Positions 35,256-45,442 of a stretch of DNA of 64,000 bases are shown here, in pieces (position 1 is the stretch's first letter; each line of letters opens with the position of its first letter). The stretch is from the NCBI GenBank assembly GCA_026315105.1, contig CM048747.1, positions 280,679,654 to 280,743,653 of the forward strand. The letters run 5' to 3'. The notes below the pieces were generated by a model. The model was not told the DNA's origin. It did no database searches and saw only the letters and a program-made list of their open reading frames with translations. This stretch comes from Locusta migratoria (Eukaryota; Arthropoda; Insecta; Orthoptera; Acrididae). The position numbers and the translations under genes were made by a program.

Positions 35256-35624
35256 CAGTGATCTCTATACAAACTAGATGTATAACTTTAGTGTCTGAAC
35301 ATAGAACTGCAGCGTGCCTGCACATTCAGATGTTTTGCACACGTTTTCGCATTGTCCGCTATTTTTAAATTTGGCATACGAATTTCCAACACTTATTACG
35401 TGGCAAAGAATTGCTTGCTTACCTCTTGATCTGAAATTTATGTCATTACGCAATGCAACAGACTAATATGGAGGCGTTATCGGAACATATTTTCTTATCG
35501 TTTTCTTGTAATACTTCATAGCAGCTGTATCTGAATTTGGCAAGAAACGAAATATGAGCATCTATGGCCGACACGCTTAGACAGCTGAAGGTCAATCAAC
35601 TACCTGGTAGTATATAGATCAATG
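35256..35624. mobile_element. hAT-like MITE, CAGTGATCTCTATA family, copy 1
   Basis: A 369-bp non-coding element starts CAGTGATCTCTATAC and ends TATATAGATCAATG. It is flanked by AGATAAAC (35248-35255) and AGGTAAAC (35625-35632), an 8-bp duplication with one mismatch. It is homologous along its length to 54690-55041 (for example TGCAGCGTGCCTGCAC and TTTGGCAAGAAACGAAAT). Confidence 0.8.
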
Positions 35625-36041
35625 AGGTAAACTCTTAAACACTCCAAAGATAGAATAGTGCCAAATCCAATGTAAACTTTTCCAATACAAAGGCAATAAA
35701 TAACTAACAGACCACAGACATATATATGTCTGTGTAACAGACATCACGACTTATATGGTTAATAAGTGAACTTGTGATATCTTTGAAGTGCTGCTGCATG
35801 CTATCGAAAATTACAAAAAAATTATAGAAAGGAGCATACATACAGCTAATAATAAAAAGAAAACTGGAACATCTTCCAAAATCAGCCACACAGCCTGGTA
35901 GCATGATAATCATAATAATTACAAGTAAGTGAAATATTAAACAAATGTAAATTACAAATACGAATATGTAGAAGAGACCACGTATAACATCTCATTGTAC
36001 TCGCGGAACACCTTAAGGTGGTGAAGGACCGCAATGAATTC

Positions 36042-36577
36042 GGTAATTTGGTAGTTCGCTTGCAAACGATATACATATATCGAAGGTGCGACTGTGACGG
36101 ATCAAAACGATAGATACCGAATAAGCGGATGACGTAGCCTGTTTACACAGAAAACGTCATGATTTCAAAAGATTTGGTTAGGCAGGAACCTAAGACTACA
36201 GCTTAAATTGTTGTGAAGGGCATAATTATCCCAGTGTCAGTGTTGCTTCTTCACTCGCAATAATTTAAGCTGTACTGCCTAACCACGTCCTTTAAAGCAA
36301 TGACACAATCGTAAAAATCTGAACATTCGCTTGTTCCATACAATAAATAATTTATGCTGTTCTTGATCTGTGATTGACAGGCTGTCGATGTACTCTTGTC
36401 CGGTCAGAAAATAAATTATCCTCGTAAAGCGAAAAGTTCGTATATCGAGAACCACTCTTCTGAATGTCGTAAATCTTAACTCCTATTTTTGACTTCGATG
36501 CTACATTGCTATATATATCGATCCGTCACAGTCGCACCTTCGATATATATTGTTTTCAAGTGTTCTACCAAATTACC
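36042..36577. mobile_element. MITE with GGTAATTTGGTAG TIRs and perfect 8-bp TSD
   Basis: A 536-bp element is bounded by GGTAATTTGGTAG (36042-36054) and its exact reverse complement CTACCAAATTACC (36565-36577). It is flanked by ATGAATTC at 36034-36041 and 36578-36585. The subterminal block ATCGAAGGTGCGACTGTGAC is also inverted. A central hairpin pairs GGTTAGGCAG...ACAGCTTAAATT with AATTTAAGCTGTACTGCCTAACC (36178-36286). The interrupted host block is found intact at 34912-35060. Confidence 0.85.
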
Positions 36578-36636
36578 ATGAATTCATTGTGAGAACGTAA
36601 TAAACATCATATAGCAATGTTAGAAATAATTTAATA

Positions 36637-37275
36637 TACAGGGTGTCCCTCTCAATTGTTTGACCGAAGGTATCTCTGAAACTACAAGACACTGAAAAAC
36701 GACTTTCACGGTCATGAATGTACGGCAGGAGCTTATGAAAGTAGGTACTACGAGACAGTCTAAAACGTAAAGAAATATTATTTGCAACGCAAACTTATGT
36801 TTTTTTTAATGGATACCACATATTATTTCTTAAGCAATCAGCAGCATGAAAAATCACTAGAAGAATTGCATTGGTTGGATCGCGGTGCGTCAATTACACA
36901 CAGAGAAATTGCGAAACGAAGTTGACGTTTGAAATAAATGAGGCGCGCTGCTAACGCGTCCCGAGACTCAAGCGAGACTCACGGTTGTATTTCAAACGTC
37001 AACTTCGTTTCGCAGTTTCTCTGGATGTAATTGACGCATCACGATGCAACCAACGCCATTCTTCTTGTGATTTTTCATGCTATTGATCGCTTAAGAAATA
37101 ATAGGAGGTGACTATTAAAAAAACCAAGTTAGCGTTGAAAATAATATTTCTTTACGTTTTAGACCGTCTCATAGTACCTACTCTCATAAGTCCCTGCCGT
37201 AAGATCATGAACAGGAAAATAGTTTTTCAATATCTCTTGTAGTTACAGCGATATCTGGAGTGAAACAGTATTATC
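36637..37275. repeat. Foldback element, family F, copy 2
   Basis: Arms about 36668-36945 and 36975-37250 are inverted. Blocks shared include TTCAAACGTCAACTTCGTTTCGC, AAGAAATATTATT and TAAGAAATAATA-like sequence. It begins with ACAGGGTGTCCCTCTCAATT, a start typical of many insect DNA elements. It shares its central region with copy 1 at 32870-33412. Confidence 0.8.
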
Positions 37276-37436
37276 TTTCTGGGTAGTTGGCTCCTTTATT
37301 TTCACTCCCCATTCAATACACCTATGTCAATTTTTGTCTTTTATCAAAAGATACTTTGATAACAGAAGTCATTAAAATCGTTTCATTAATCTGCAAGTTA
37401 CTGCAATCACCCATTAAATATGTTGTAGCGCCACGA

Positions 37437-37493
37437 AAAAAAAAAAAAAAGTTACCCGTCCCTCATTTTTTCATGTAATATAACATATACAAA

Positions 37494-37527
<34 letters not shown>

Positions 37528-37541
37528 AAAAAAAAATCAGA
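37437..37541. repeat. A-rich low-complexity tract
   Basis: Two long A runs (37437-37451 and 37495-37536) interrupted by a few other bases. Confidence 0.9.
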
Positions 37542-37659
37542 GTAACAGTTCCGTACGTTTACTTAGGACCCATGAGCACTTGGTAGCCATTCTAAAGCAT
37601 TTATAGTGATCCATACGGACCAGTATGCTCTTTTAAGTGGCCAATTAACAGCTTGTGTG

Positions 37660-38135
37660 GTCAGAATGAAACTTTCACTCTGCAGCGGATTGTGCGCTGA
37701 TATGAAACTCCCTGGCAGTTTAAAATTGTGTGCCGGAACCGGGACTCGAACCAGGGACAATTGCCTATCGCGGGAAAGTGCTCCGTGACTGAGCTATCCC
37801 GACACGACTCAGACCTCGCCTCACAACTTCAGCGCACACTCCGCTGCAGAATGAAAGTTTCATTCTGGAAACATTCCTTAGGCTATGGCTAAGCCATGTT
37901 TCCACCACATTCTTTCTTCCAGGAGTGCTAGTCTTGCAAGTTACGCAGGAGAACTTCTTTGAAGTTTGGAAAATAGGAGGCGAGGTACTGGCAGAAGTGA
38001 AGTTGTGAAGCGGGGTCGTGAGTCCTATTGGGATAGCTCAGTTGGTAGAGCACATGCCCGCGAAAGGCAAAGGTCCGTGGTCGAGTCCCGGTTCTGCCAC
38101 ACAATTTTAATCTGCCATGAAGATTCAGCTTGTGT
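37660..38135. repeat. Inverted family-B SINE pair abutting exon D
   Basis: An antisense copy (about 37665-37850) and a sense copy (about 37960-38135) of the family-B SINE share the AATAGGAGGCGAGGTACTGG leader and the GCCCGCGAAAGGCAAAGGTC core. The sense copy ends about 70 bp before the exon D acceptor. Confidence 0.65.
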
Positions 38136-38204
38136 GGTTTTCAAACTTGAATTTTTACTGAGTGTGAGGCTTTCTGTGATGAGGGGAAAAACTGTTTTCG
38201 ACAG

Positions 38205-38793
38205 CTACTGGGCGTGCGTGGTGAAGCGTCAGACTGGCCCCGAGCACCACCAGGCGGGCACCTGCAAGATGGGCCCCGCGTCCGACCGACTGGCCGTGGT
38301 GGACGAGCGGCTGCGCGTCCACGGCATCTCCCACCTGCGCGTCGTCGACGCCTCCATCTTCCCGCACTTGCCTAACAGCAACCCCATGGCCGCCATCGTC
38401 ATGGCCGCCGAGAAACTGGCAGACATGATCAAGGAGGACAACGCCGACGCCAGCAGCGTTAGTGGAAGTGGTGGCGGCAGCAGTGGAGCCAGCAGTGGCA
38501 CCGGCAGTGGCAGTGGCACTGCTAGTGGCAGCGGTAGTGGCAGTGGCACTGCTAGTGGCAGCGGTAGTGGCAGTGTTAGTGGCAATGGCAATGCTAGTGG
38601 CAGTGGCAGCCACGGCAGTAGCCCTGGACATCCCGTCAAGCCCGGCGGCGGTGGCGGCTACGGCGGCTCGGGCCCAGGTGTCGGCGGCCACGGAGGCAGC
38701 TGGGGAGGCCACCCTGGCAGCTGGGGAAACGGACCCCACCCTTCACGACCTGGTGGCCATGTTGGCATTGGCGGTCATTTCAAAAACCCCTGG
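38205..38793 (+). CDS. GMC oxidoreductase, exon D: catalytic C-terminus plus Ser/Gly-rich tail
   Basis: After the split Ser codon this exon gives SYWACVVKRQTGPEHHQAGT, then CKMGP and VVDERLRVHGISHLRVVDAS, then IFPHLPNSNPMAAIVMAAEK. The catalytic His of the HxxGT box is encoded at 38248-38250. The second active-site position is the Asn of SNP at 38380-38382, giving the His/Asn pair common in insect GMC enzymes. The normal fold ends at about LADMIKEDN. A tail of about 110 residues then follows in the same exon. First comes a Ser-Gly-Ala block containing a direct repeat of GTASGSGSGS. A Gly/His/Trp/Pro-rich part follows (GGGGYGGSGPG, GGHGGSWGGHPGSW). The exon ends at NPW before GTGAGT, phase 0. 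Canonical family members stop soon after the AEK..D helix, so the tail is an extension. Read-through past the donor would add 16 residues before a stop at 38839. Confidence 0.9.
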
Positions 38794-38893
38794 GTGAGTT
38801 GCAGGATGTGTACTGATTCGCAAGTTTCTCACATTAATTAGTTGGAACTGTCTAGACTCACCATTGTTATGTACCGGGTGATCAAAAAGTCAG

Positions 38894-39082
38894 GCCGGCC
38901 GCGGTGGCCGAGGAGACTGAGGCGCTCCAGTCACGGTCTGCACGGCCACTGCGGTCGGGGGTTCGAATCCCCCCTCGGGCATGGATATTTGTGCCGTCCT
39001 AGTGCGTAAGTAGTTCATAAGTAGTTTGTAAGTTTAGGGACTGATGACCCCGTAGTTAAGTCCCATAGACTATACAAACAAA
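38894..39082 (+). repeat. SINE (family A) inside a TIR, 11-bp TSD
   Basis: The duplication CAAAAAGTCAG occurs at 38883-38893 and 39083-39093. A complete sense copy starts about 100 bp downstream of the exon D donor. Confidence 0.9.
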
Positions 39083-39207
39083 CAAAAAGTCAGTATAAAT
39101 TTGAAAACTTAATAAATCACCAAATAATGTACAAGGGATTTTATTAGAAAAGAAAGGCTCAAAAAATGTCTACTGGACAGCAAAATGTTAGTGACTGCGC
39201 ATGAAAA

Positions 39208-40157
39208 TCTCTATATATAAAAGGAAGTGTCCCGATTGACTGACTGACTGATTGAGTGATTGACTGACTGACTGACTGACTCATCATCGCCCAGCCCAAA
39301 CCACTGAAGATAGAAACTTGAAATTTGTGGAGGGCGTTGATCTTACTCTGTGGGCGTCATTTAAGAAGCGATTTTTCGATATTCCGTACGTAAGGGGGTG
39401 AAATAGGGGATGAAACGTTTTTTTTAATATGTTGCTATTTAGGCAATTTTGATGCTAGAACTACGAAATTTCGGATTTTAATTCAGGGTTCGAATCTAAA
39501 AGACACGTGTTTCGGCATTTTTTGAAATTCGACAAATAAGGGGGTAAAATAGGTGACGCAAAAAATTGATTTTCAAAAATATGTTGCTGTTAACTCAAAT
39601 TTTAAGCTACAACTACGAAACGTCGGATATGGAATCTTCGTCAGGATTAAAAATCCATGATTTTTAGTATTTTTGGAAATTCAATAAGTAAGAGGGTAAA
39701 ATAGAGGATCTAAAATTATTTTTGAAAACACGTTGCTATTGATACAATTTTGAAGCTAGAGCTGCAAAAATTGATATTTGTATAGTTGGTTGGTCGTTAA
39801 AAAATACGCGTTTCGGTATTTTTGGAAATTCAACCATCAACGGGGTTAAATTGGAGAGAGGGTGTTTATCGAAAATACATAGATATTTAGGCAATTTTGA
39901 AGCTAGAACTACGAAATTTCGGATTTTAATTCAGGGTTCGAATCTAAAAGACACGTGTTTCGGTATTTTTGGAAATTAGACTAATAAGGGGGTGAAATAA
40001 GGGATGCAAAAATTGATTTTCAAAAATATGGTGCTGTTAACTCAAATTTCAAGGTATAACTACGAAACTTAAGAAATGGATTCTTCATCAGGATTAAAAA
40101 GAAACAAGTTGTGCAGACCAACCAGCCTATGCATGCGAAGCAGCGGGGTTTAGCTAG
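39208..40157 (+). mobile_element. Helitron-like non-autonomous element with 149-bp tandem units
   Basis: It starts TCTCTATATATAAAAGG directly after an A and ends TTTAGCTAG directly before a T, as Helitrons do. Inside are about five degenerate units of ~149 bp, with the GTTGCTxTT-type motif at about 39431, 39583, 39732, 39880 and 40029. TAGAACTACGAAATTTCGGA is repeated 448 bp apart. A GACT-rich microsatellite lies at 39236-39280. No clear subterminal hairpin is seen, so the class is tentative. A diverged relative is at 42450-42950. Confidence 0.5.
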
Positions 40158-40199
40158 TCGTATAAAAGGAGCTGTAATGAGGGAGAGAATCATATGCAC

Positions 40200-41135
40200 C
40201 AGCAGTCGCAGCATGTTGACGTTAGCTGAAAATGCGCTTTTAGTGAAGCTCTGTTATCAGAATGGGGAATGTGCTAGTTGAGCGTTACGATCCTATAGCC
40301 ATAGGAACGGGATTCGAACGGGTAAAGGTCCGTTGACAAATGCAGCTTTGGCGAGAATAATTTCGAAGTTCGAAGCCACGGGTTGTTTAGACAATAGACC
40401 CCCTAGTGGCCGACCGAGCACAAGACGTAATGCTGCTGAGACAGTTCAGGACGAAATGGAGACTGTAGCGGGTTCGTCTATGCACGGGGAAGTCAGCGCT
40501 CGTGCAGTCGCACATCGCACCGGCATTCCATACCCTACTGTTTGGTTGTCACTTAGGCGTACCTTCCGATGATATCCTTACAAAATACACCCGCATCACG
40601 AACTGTTACCTGACGATTTACTGAAGCGGAGGACATTTGCGGTGTGGGCGTTTCAAAAGATGGCGGAAGATGACGATTGGTTGACTAACGTGTTGTGGAC
40701 CAACGAAGCTCATTTCACGCTTCCTGGGTCTTCAATACCCACAACTGCAGAATTTGGGCTACCGAAAATCCTAGAACTGTCGTGGAAACTCCATTGCAAG
40801 ACGAGAAAGTCACGGTATAGGTTGGATTTACCACATCTACCGTTATCAGGCCTTTTTTCTTCGAGTAACTACGTGATTCTGGATTTGTAACTGCTACCCT
40901 GACGGGTGAGGTACGCGGATATGTACAGAATCGCATCATCCCCAGCCTGGCTGATAAACACATGCTGGAACGTACGATTTTTATGCAGGATGGTGCTCAA
41001 CCCCATATTGCTAGACGCGTGAAAGATCTCTTGCGCACGTCATTTGGTGATGATCGTGTGCTCAGCCGCCACTTTCGTCATGCTTGGCATCCCAGGTACC
41101 CAGACCTCAGTTCGTGTGGTTATTAGCTTTGAGGT
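40200..41135 (+). pseudogene. Tc1/mariner-superfamily transposase, inactivated
   Basis: An N-terminal HTH-like part (LTLAENALLVKLCYQNGECA, stop, then LTNAALARIISKFEATGCLD and RPPSGRPSTRR) precedes VSARAVAHRTGIPYPTVWLS. The catalytic region carries WTNEAHFTLPGS, where the usual Asp of DEAHF is Asn. QDGAQPHIARRVKDLL (second Asp) and YPDLSSCGY (third position lost) follow. Several stops and frameshifts interrupt the frame. It belongs to the element bounded at 38874 and 41324. Confidence 0.7.
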
Positions 41136-41176
41136 TACCTGAAGTCGCAAGTGTATCTGTCGGACACTTGTTGAAC

Positions 41177-41178
<2 letters not shown>

Positions 41179-41214
<36 letters not shown>
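41179..41214. repeat. Poly(T) tract
   Basis: About 36 consecutive T residues inside the Tc1/mariner-type element, just after the transposase remnant. Confidence 0.9.
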
Positions 41215-41215
<1 letters not shown>

Positions 41216-41423
41216 TTCCAATAAAACCCCATGTCATTCCAAGCATGTGTGTCAATTTTCCCTCTCTACATTATTCCGTGATTTATTAAGTTTTTAAATT
41301 TATGCTGACTTTTTGATCACCCGGTAAAGCACGTGGATTACTTTCACATAAAATACTAGCAAAACCAATTATCTATAATAATATATTGCATGTGTACCAT
41401 CACAAAAGTTATCTCTTCTTTTG

Positions 41424-41611
41424 AGCCGGCCGCGGTGGCCGATCGGATTGCGGCGCGCCAGTCACGTTGTGCACGGCCACTACGGTCGGGGGTTTGAATC
41501 CCCCCCCCCCTCGGGCATGGATATTTGTACCGTCCTTAGTATTAGCTAGTTCGTAAGTAGTTTGTAAGTTTAGGGACTGATCCCGTAGTTAAGTCCCATA
41601 AGCTCTACGAA
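41424..41611 (+). repeat. SINE (family A)
   Basis: Sense copy from GCCGGCCGCGGTGGCCGATC to the GTCCCATAAGC tail, with an expanded C run in the B-box region (AATCCCCCCCCCCTCGG). No clear target duplication. Confidence 0.75.
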
Positions 41612-42960
41612 CATTTGATTTTGTTTTGATATGAATTACTACTCTACGGTAAACATGTTACATATTTGCGTAGCAAGTAACAAAATGTGGTAGAAAAAGG
41701 GGGAGGTGGTAAATAATTTCACGCGTGTTTATTGTTCTATCCTTCTCCTCCACTTCCTCCTTTATCAACATGTCCTTCCTACTCCTACTCTCTCTATCCA
41801 TTTTCTGCTTTATCTTCTGATATAAATTATGGTACATCTTATCTTAATATATATAAAAATTGAGGTGTTTGTGTATATACTTGACTCTGCAGCCATAACT
41901 ACACATCGCAAATGAATAGTGTTTGTATGTGGTAGTAGGTATCAGTCTCTGTGCACTATGCTAGTTGAGGGTTGATAACGATAAGGGGGTGCATGATATG
42001 GGAGTTGAAAGTTACTGACTTATACAGTATAAAATTCTACGTGTGGGTGTCAATAATTTGCTCTTCAACAAAAACTACTCAACGGAAACGAAAGATCTCA
42101 CTGTGTTGTTGTAGTACAAAGTCTTCCGTTATATAGCATAGCAATTCCGTGTCCATGGCTATAAGAGGGTGGAAGATATAGTGGTTGAAAGTCGTCAGCT
42201 TACATACAATTCTGACTGAAGAGCAGCGATGACTTTTGACACTACAACAGCAAAAAGGTTATATACAGCGAAACGTGAACATTCTTTAGTTGTTTTTCTG
42301 CAACAAGCGTACTGATAAAGAAAAATAAGTGCATATTGCATTTTTAAAAGTAAAACTGTCAAGAAAGATGGCAAAATATAAGAAAGAAATTTTGCGTTCT
42401 CCATCCGTTTCTAAAAGACAGAAAACGGCGCTGAAAAGTGAAAATACGGACGATAGAAACTTGAAATTTGTAGACGTTGTTTATCTTACACTGTAGGCAT
42501 CAGCGATTTTTCGATATTGTCATCCCTAAGGGCGTGGAATAGGTGATGAACGTTGCTATTAAGGCAGTTTTGAAGCAAGAGATACAATACTTGGGATTTA
42601 GTTTTTTAATTGGAATTTTAAAAACACGTGTTTCGATATTTTTGGAAATTCAACCATTAAGTGGGTAAAATAAGGGAAAATATTTTAAGGGTGCTAATAA
42701 GACGATTTAATTCTAGAAATGCGAAAATTTGGATTTGGAACCATGATTATAATTTAAAAAAAAAGTTTCGGGATGTTTTGAATTCTGACATCACTGGTGT
42801 AATAGGGGGTGGCAGTTTGTATCAAAATACTTGATTAGGAAAACATTTTTTAAGCTAAAGCTATGAAAATTTATAATTAGAAGTAGAAACAACGAATGCA
42901 GACCGTCCAGTCTACGCATGTGAAGCAGAGGGTATTAAGCTAGTGTAGTACATAAAAGCA
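41612..42960. other. Intron 4 tract with diverged tandem-unit repeat
   Basis: No gene recognised. The segment 42450-42950 is a decayed relative of 39290-40150 (shared ATAGAAACTTGAAATTTGT and AACACGTGTTTCGATATTTT). It ends in GGGTATTAAGCTAGTG, again a CTAG-T end. The segment around 41930-42010 resembles 4930-4985 (GAGGGTTGATAA..GATAA). Confidence 0.45.
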
Positions 42961-43087
42961 GTTCTAAGGGTCGGTTCGTCCATCTCTCGTTAATCTTCCC
43001 GTTAGTAAAAGAGGAGATGCCTTTAACGTCCAGTTAACGTTCGTTAAGTGCATTGCGTTTGTCATTGCCAGATACATCTCTCATTTG

Positions 43088-43850
43088 CTATCGTGGAGAA
43101 AACGACAAGGTACGATATATTTCGACTATGTTGGCAACAGAAACAAATGAAAGTGACTTCTGAATAAACAGCTGTTCGCCATACTTGACTAGCAGGGAAG
43201 AGGTTAGCAGACAGTTTTTATTTAGCGCTAAGGAAATCAAACCTGAATGGAGCTCGAATTTTAGAAGGAGTGAGTGAAAAACGAGAAATTTGATAAAACT
43301 CAGTCTGAGCTCTTTGTATTTCTTCATTTGTAGTGCTGAACTTCCTGAGAGAAAAGCCCGTGCCAGCGTCACCTCCCAAACAGTTTTCCAAGCAGAAGTT
43401 TTCCAGACACCAGCGAAGGCCCCTATGGCAATGAACGTACCGCCAAGTGCATAATACCTTAGTGCAAGCAATAAGTTGCACATAGGCGAAAGTGCACTGC
43501 TCCTGTAGATCGGAGGAAGAAATCACATTTTAGGCCTTACGCTAGGCGCAACAAGCATAAGTAAAAACTGAATTAATAAGCTTGCAGACGTAAAATCTAT
43601 TACGACAGATAACTTATACATACCTACCGGTTGGACTCTTCAGATGGTCGTGGACTTTTTAATGCAGCGTTTTCACAGTGGCGTTTCGAAGACGAAATCG
43701 CGTAAGACATTTTGTATCACCCCCGCATTCAAAATGATTTGGACGAACATAAATACATGTAGGATGCCTTATTTGGTGCAGTGACCTCTAGATCGTCCAA
43801 AATATTGACATCCTCTTCATTGACAACCAAAGATCTTATTCCAGCCATTT
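43088..43850 (-). pseudogene. HARBI1-like transposase remnant
   Basis: The minus strand includes CNLLLALRYYALGGTFIAIG then AFAGVWKTSAWKTVWEVTLA, the characteristic Harbinger block 'LLxALRxYAtGxFxxxxGdxxGvsxsTxxrxvxxv'. In a shifted frame RKFSTTNEEIQRAQTEFYQI follows. N-terminal pieces such as LRDFVFETPL lie upstream, toward 43750. The catalytic DDE triad is not recoverable, so it is inactive. Confidence 0.65.
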
Positions 43851-43882
43851 CAATCATACCGATTCTTACTTTAGTAGACGTT

Positions 43883-44144
43883 TAACCGATCGAGGTGGCG
43901 CAGTGGTAATACACTGGACTCGCATTCGGAAGGAAGGTGGTTCAAATTCACCTCCGGCCATCCAGATTTAGGTTTTCCGTGATTTTCCTAAATCACTCCA
44001 GGCAAATGACGGGATGGTTCCTTTGAAAGGCACGGCCGATTTCCTTCCACATCCTTATCCGAATACTTCGAGCATAAGCTCCGTCTCTAATGACCACGCT
44101 GTCGACGGGACGTTAAACTCCAAGCTTCCTTTCTTCCTTCCTTC
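43883..44144 (+). repeat. tRNA-derived SINE, family C, 14-bp TSD
   Basis: A different SINE family: head CGATCGAGGTGGCGCAGTGG, B-box region GGTTCAAATTCACCTCC, then TTTAGGTTTTCCGTGATTTT, body GACGGGATGGTTCC, and a CTTC-rich tail. It is flanked by CTTTAGTAGACGTT (43869-43882) and CTTTACTAGACGTT (44145-44158), one mismatch. It inserted into the PIF/Harbinger element. Confidence 0.85.
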
Positions 44145-44589
44145 CTTTACTAGACGTTACTCGTAAGTTTCTATTTTGATATCGCAACAATAATTTTAAG
44201 GTTATGTTGCGTATCTACAATATATCAAACTCATCTAATCACTACAGACATGGATATGGCGAGAAATATGATGATACATTTCCAGTAAAGCTGCTTTCCA
44301 CACTAGTTTTTCATACATGTAGTGCTTCTGTTATTTTGTTCGATAAATCGTTCTTTTTCACGTAAATATATTGCGATATTTTAGCAATTTGGAATCCTGC
44401 CATTTTCATACAGATTCTCAATTAACTGGTTGTTAATCGTGTAACGAGCAGAATTTTACTCGTTACCTTAACTGTCAGTTTGAGGTCCTTTAACGTCAGG
44501 TTAACTCATAACGAAAACGCATTTCTCTGCTAACGACAAATTAAAATCTTAACTGGAACTTAACGAGATATTTACAAACCGGCCCTAAT

Positions 44590-45442
44590 ACTATATAACC
44601 ATCTATCACATGGTTTAAGCATCACTATCGGGATCCAGAGGAACGCAGGCTAGGGATAGAATATGCCTGGAGGATTTATCTGAAGGTCGATGCACGTGGT
44701 TATCAGGCGGTTTCAAACATTCTCCATCCGTTCACACGTGTATAACAGTATATGCAGAGAGATTGGGTATTCGAGTTACTTCCTTTAAACGTAAGCGTAG
44801 GCTTCCACGGCCATTGTCACAATCAATAAAATTTTTCCGGGTGAGAGACGGCCTTGTCATTATTTAAGAAGAAAGAAATGTATATTAATTCTTCCTTTAA
44901 ACTTAATGGTTGGTGACAGGAAGATGCTGGGTCACCCTCTAATACTAACAGGCGTTATCCAGTACCAAAGATACCAACAAAGTATACACATGGTACAAAG
45001 GCAAAATAAAAAGAAGCAAAAGCAGCAGAAGAAGATTTCCTACGTTATGTATTTATTCCAGTCTTCTATTACCTCTTCCTCCCCCCCCCCCCCCCATGTT
45101 CGCCTCCAACTTCTGCCTCTCTATGTTCGTCTCCTCCTCCAATCTCCGTTCATTTCCTCTTACCAGCCAATCGCTTCTTACTCCCAACCTCTTTCAGTCT
45201 CCTCCTCGTCCGTATGTATCAAAAATTATATAATTGTCTTTGGCTGCTCTCTATGTCAGGTAATGTAGCCGCTAGGCATTATACTTTGCAATATGAACAT
45301 TTCAAATAATATTTTCGTTCATACGCACCACGTACCATGCAGCGATGAAATGATAGGCAAGAACAGCTCTAAATGAACTTTACTTTCAAGTCTCGTTCAA
45401 CATTGTAGTTAATATTTCAGTATTTTTTCTTTTTTCCCACAG
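44590..45442. other. End of intron 4
   Basis: No coding sequence recognised. A C run lies at about 45083-45095 within CT-rich sequence. The tract ends with the T-rich acceptor TTTTTTCTTTTTTCCCACAG of exon E. Confidence 0.5.

Larger units (their letters stand above)
38874..41324 (+). mobile_element. Tc1/mariner-superfamily element with TA site, nested insertions
   Basis: TIRs of about 60 bp begin CCGGGTGATCAAAAAGTCAG at both ends (the right one in reverse), flanked by TA (38872-38873 and 41325-41326). The left TIR is split by a SINE at 38894-39082. A Helitron-like element occupies 39208-40157. The transposase remnant is at 40200-41135. Once the SINE is removed, left and right TIRs match for most of 60 positions, including AAAACTTAATAAATCAC. 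Confidence 0.8.
42968..44585 (-). mobile_element. PIF/Harbinger element with TAA target site
   Basis: A 1,618-bp element is flanked by TAA (42965-42967 and 44586-44588). The ends GGGTCGGTTCGTCCATCTCT and, in reverse, GGGCCGGTTTGTAAATATCT continue as imperfect TIRs for about 38 bp (TCTCGTTAA shared). A HARBI1-like transposase remnant lies inside on the minus strand, and a SINE occupies 43883-44144. Three-bp TWA duplications with GGGxCGGT-type ends fit PIF/Harbinger. Confidence 0.75.

Noticed and set aside
38155..38797. Long ORFs on the minus strand and in another plus frame over the Ser/Gly repeat
   Set aside because: They are mirror frames of the GGC/AGT-type codon repeat in exon D, have alanine- or proline/leucine-only composition, and lack any domain.
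38794..38841. Read-through end of the oxidoreductase at 38839
   Set aside because: A strong GTGAGT donor at 38794 in phase with a strong acceptor at 45442, plus a stop and AATAAA signals there, makes splicing to exon E more likely. Retained as an alternative form only.
40333..40572. ORF with HTH-like content as a host regulatory gene
   Set aside because: It is the N-terminal part of the transposase inside the TIR-bounded element at 38874-41324.
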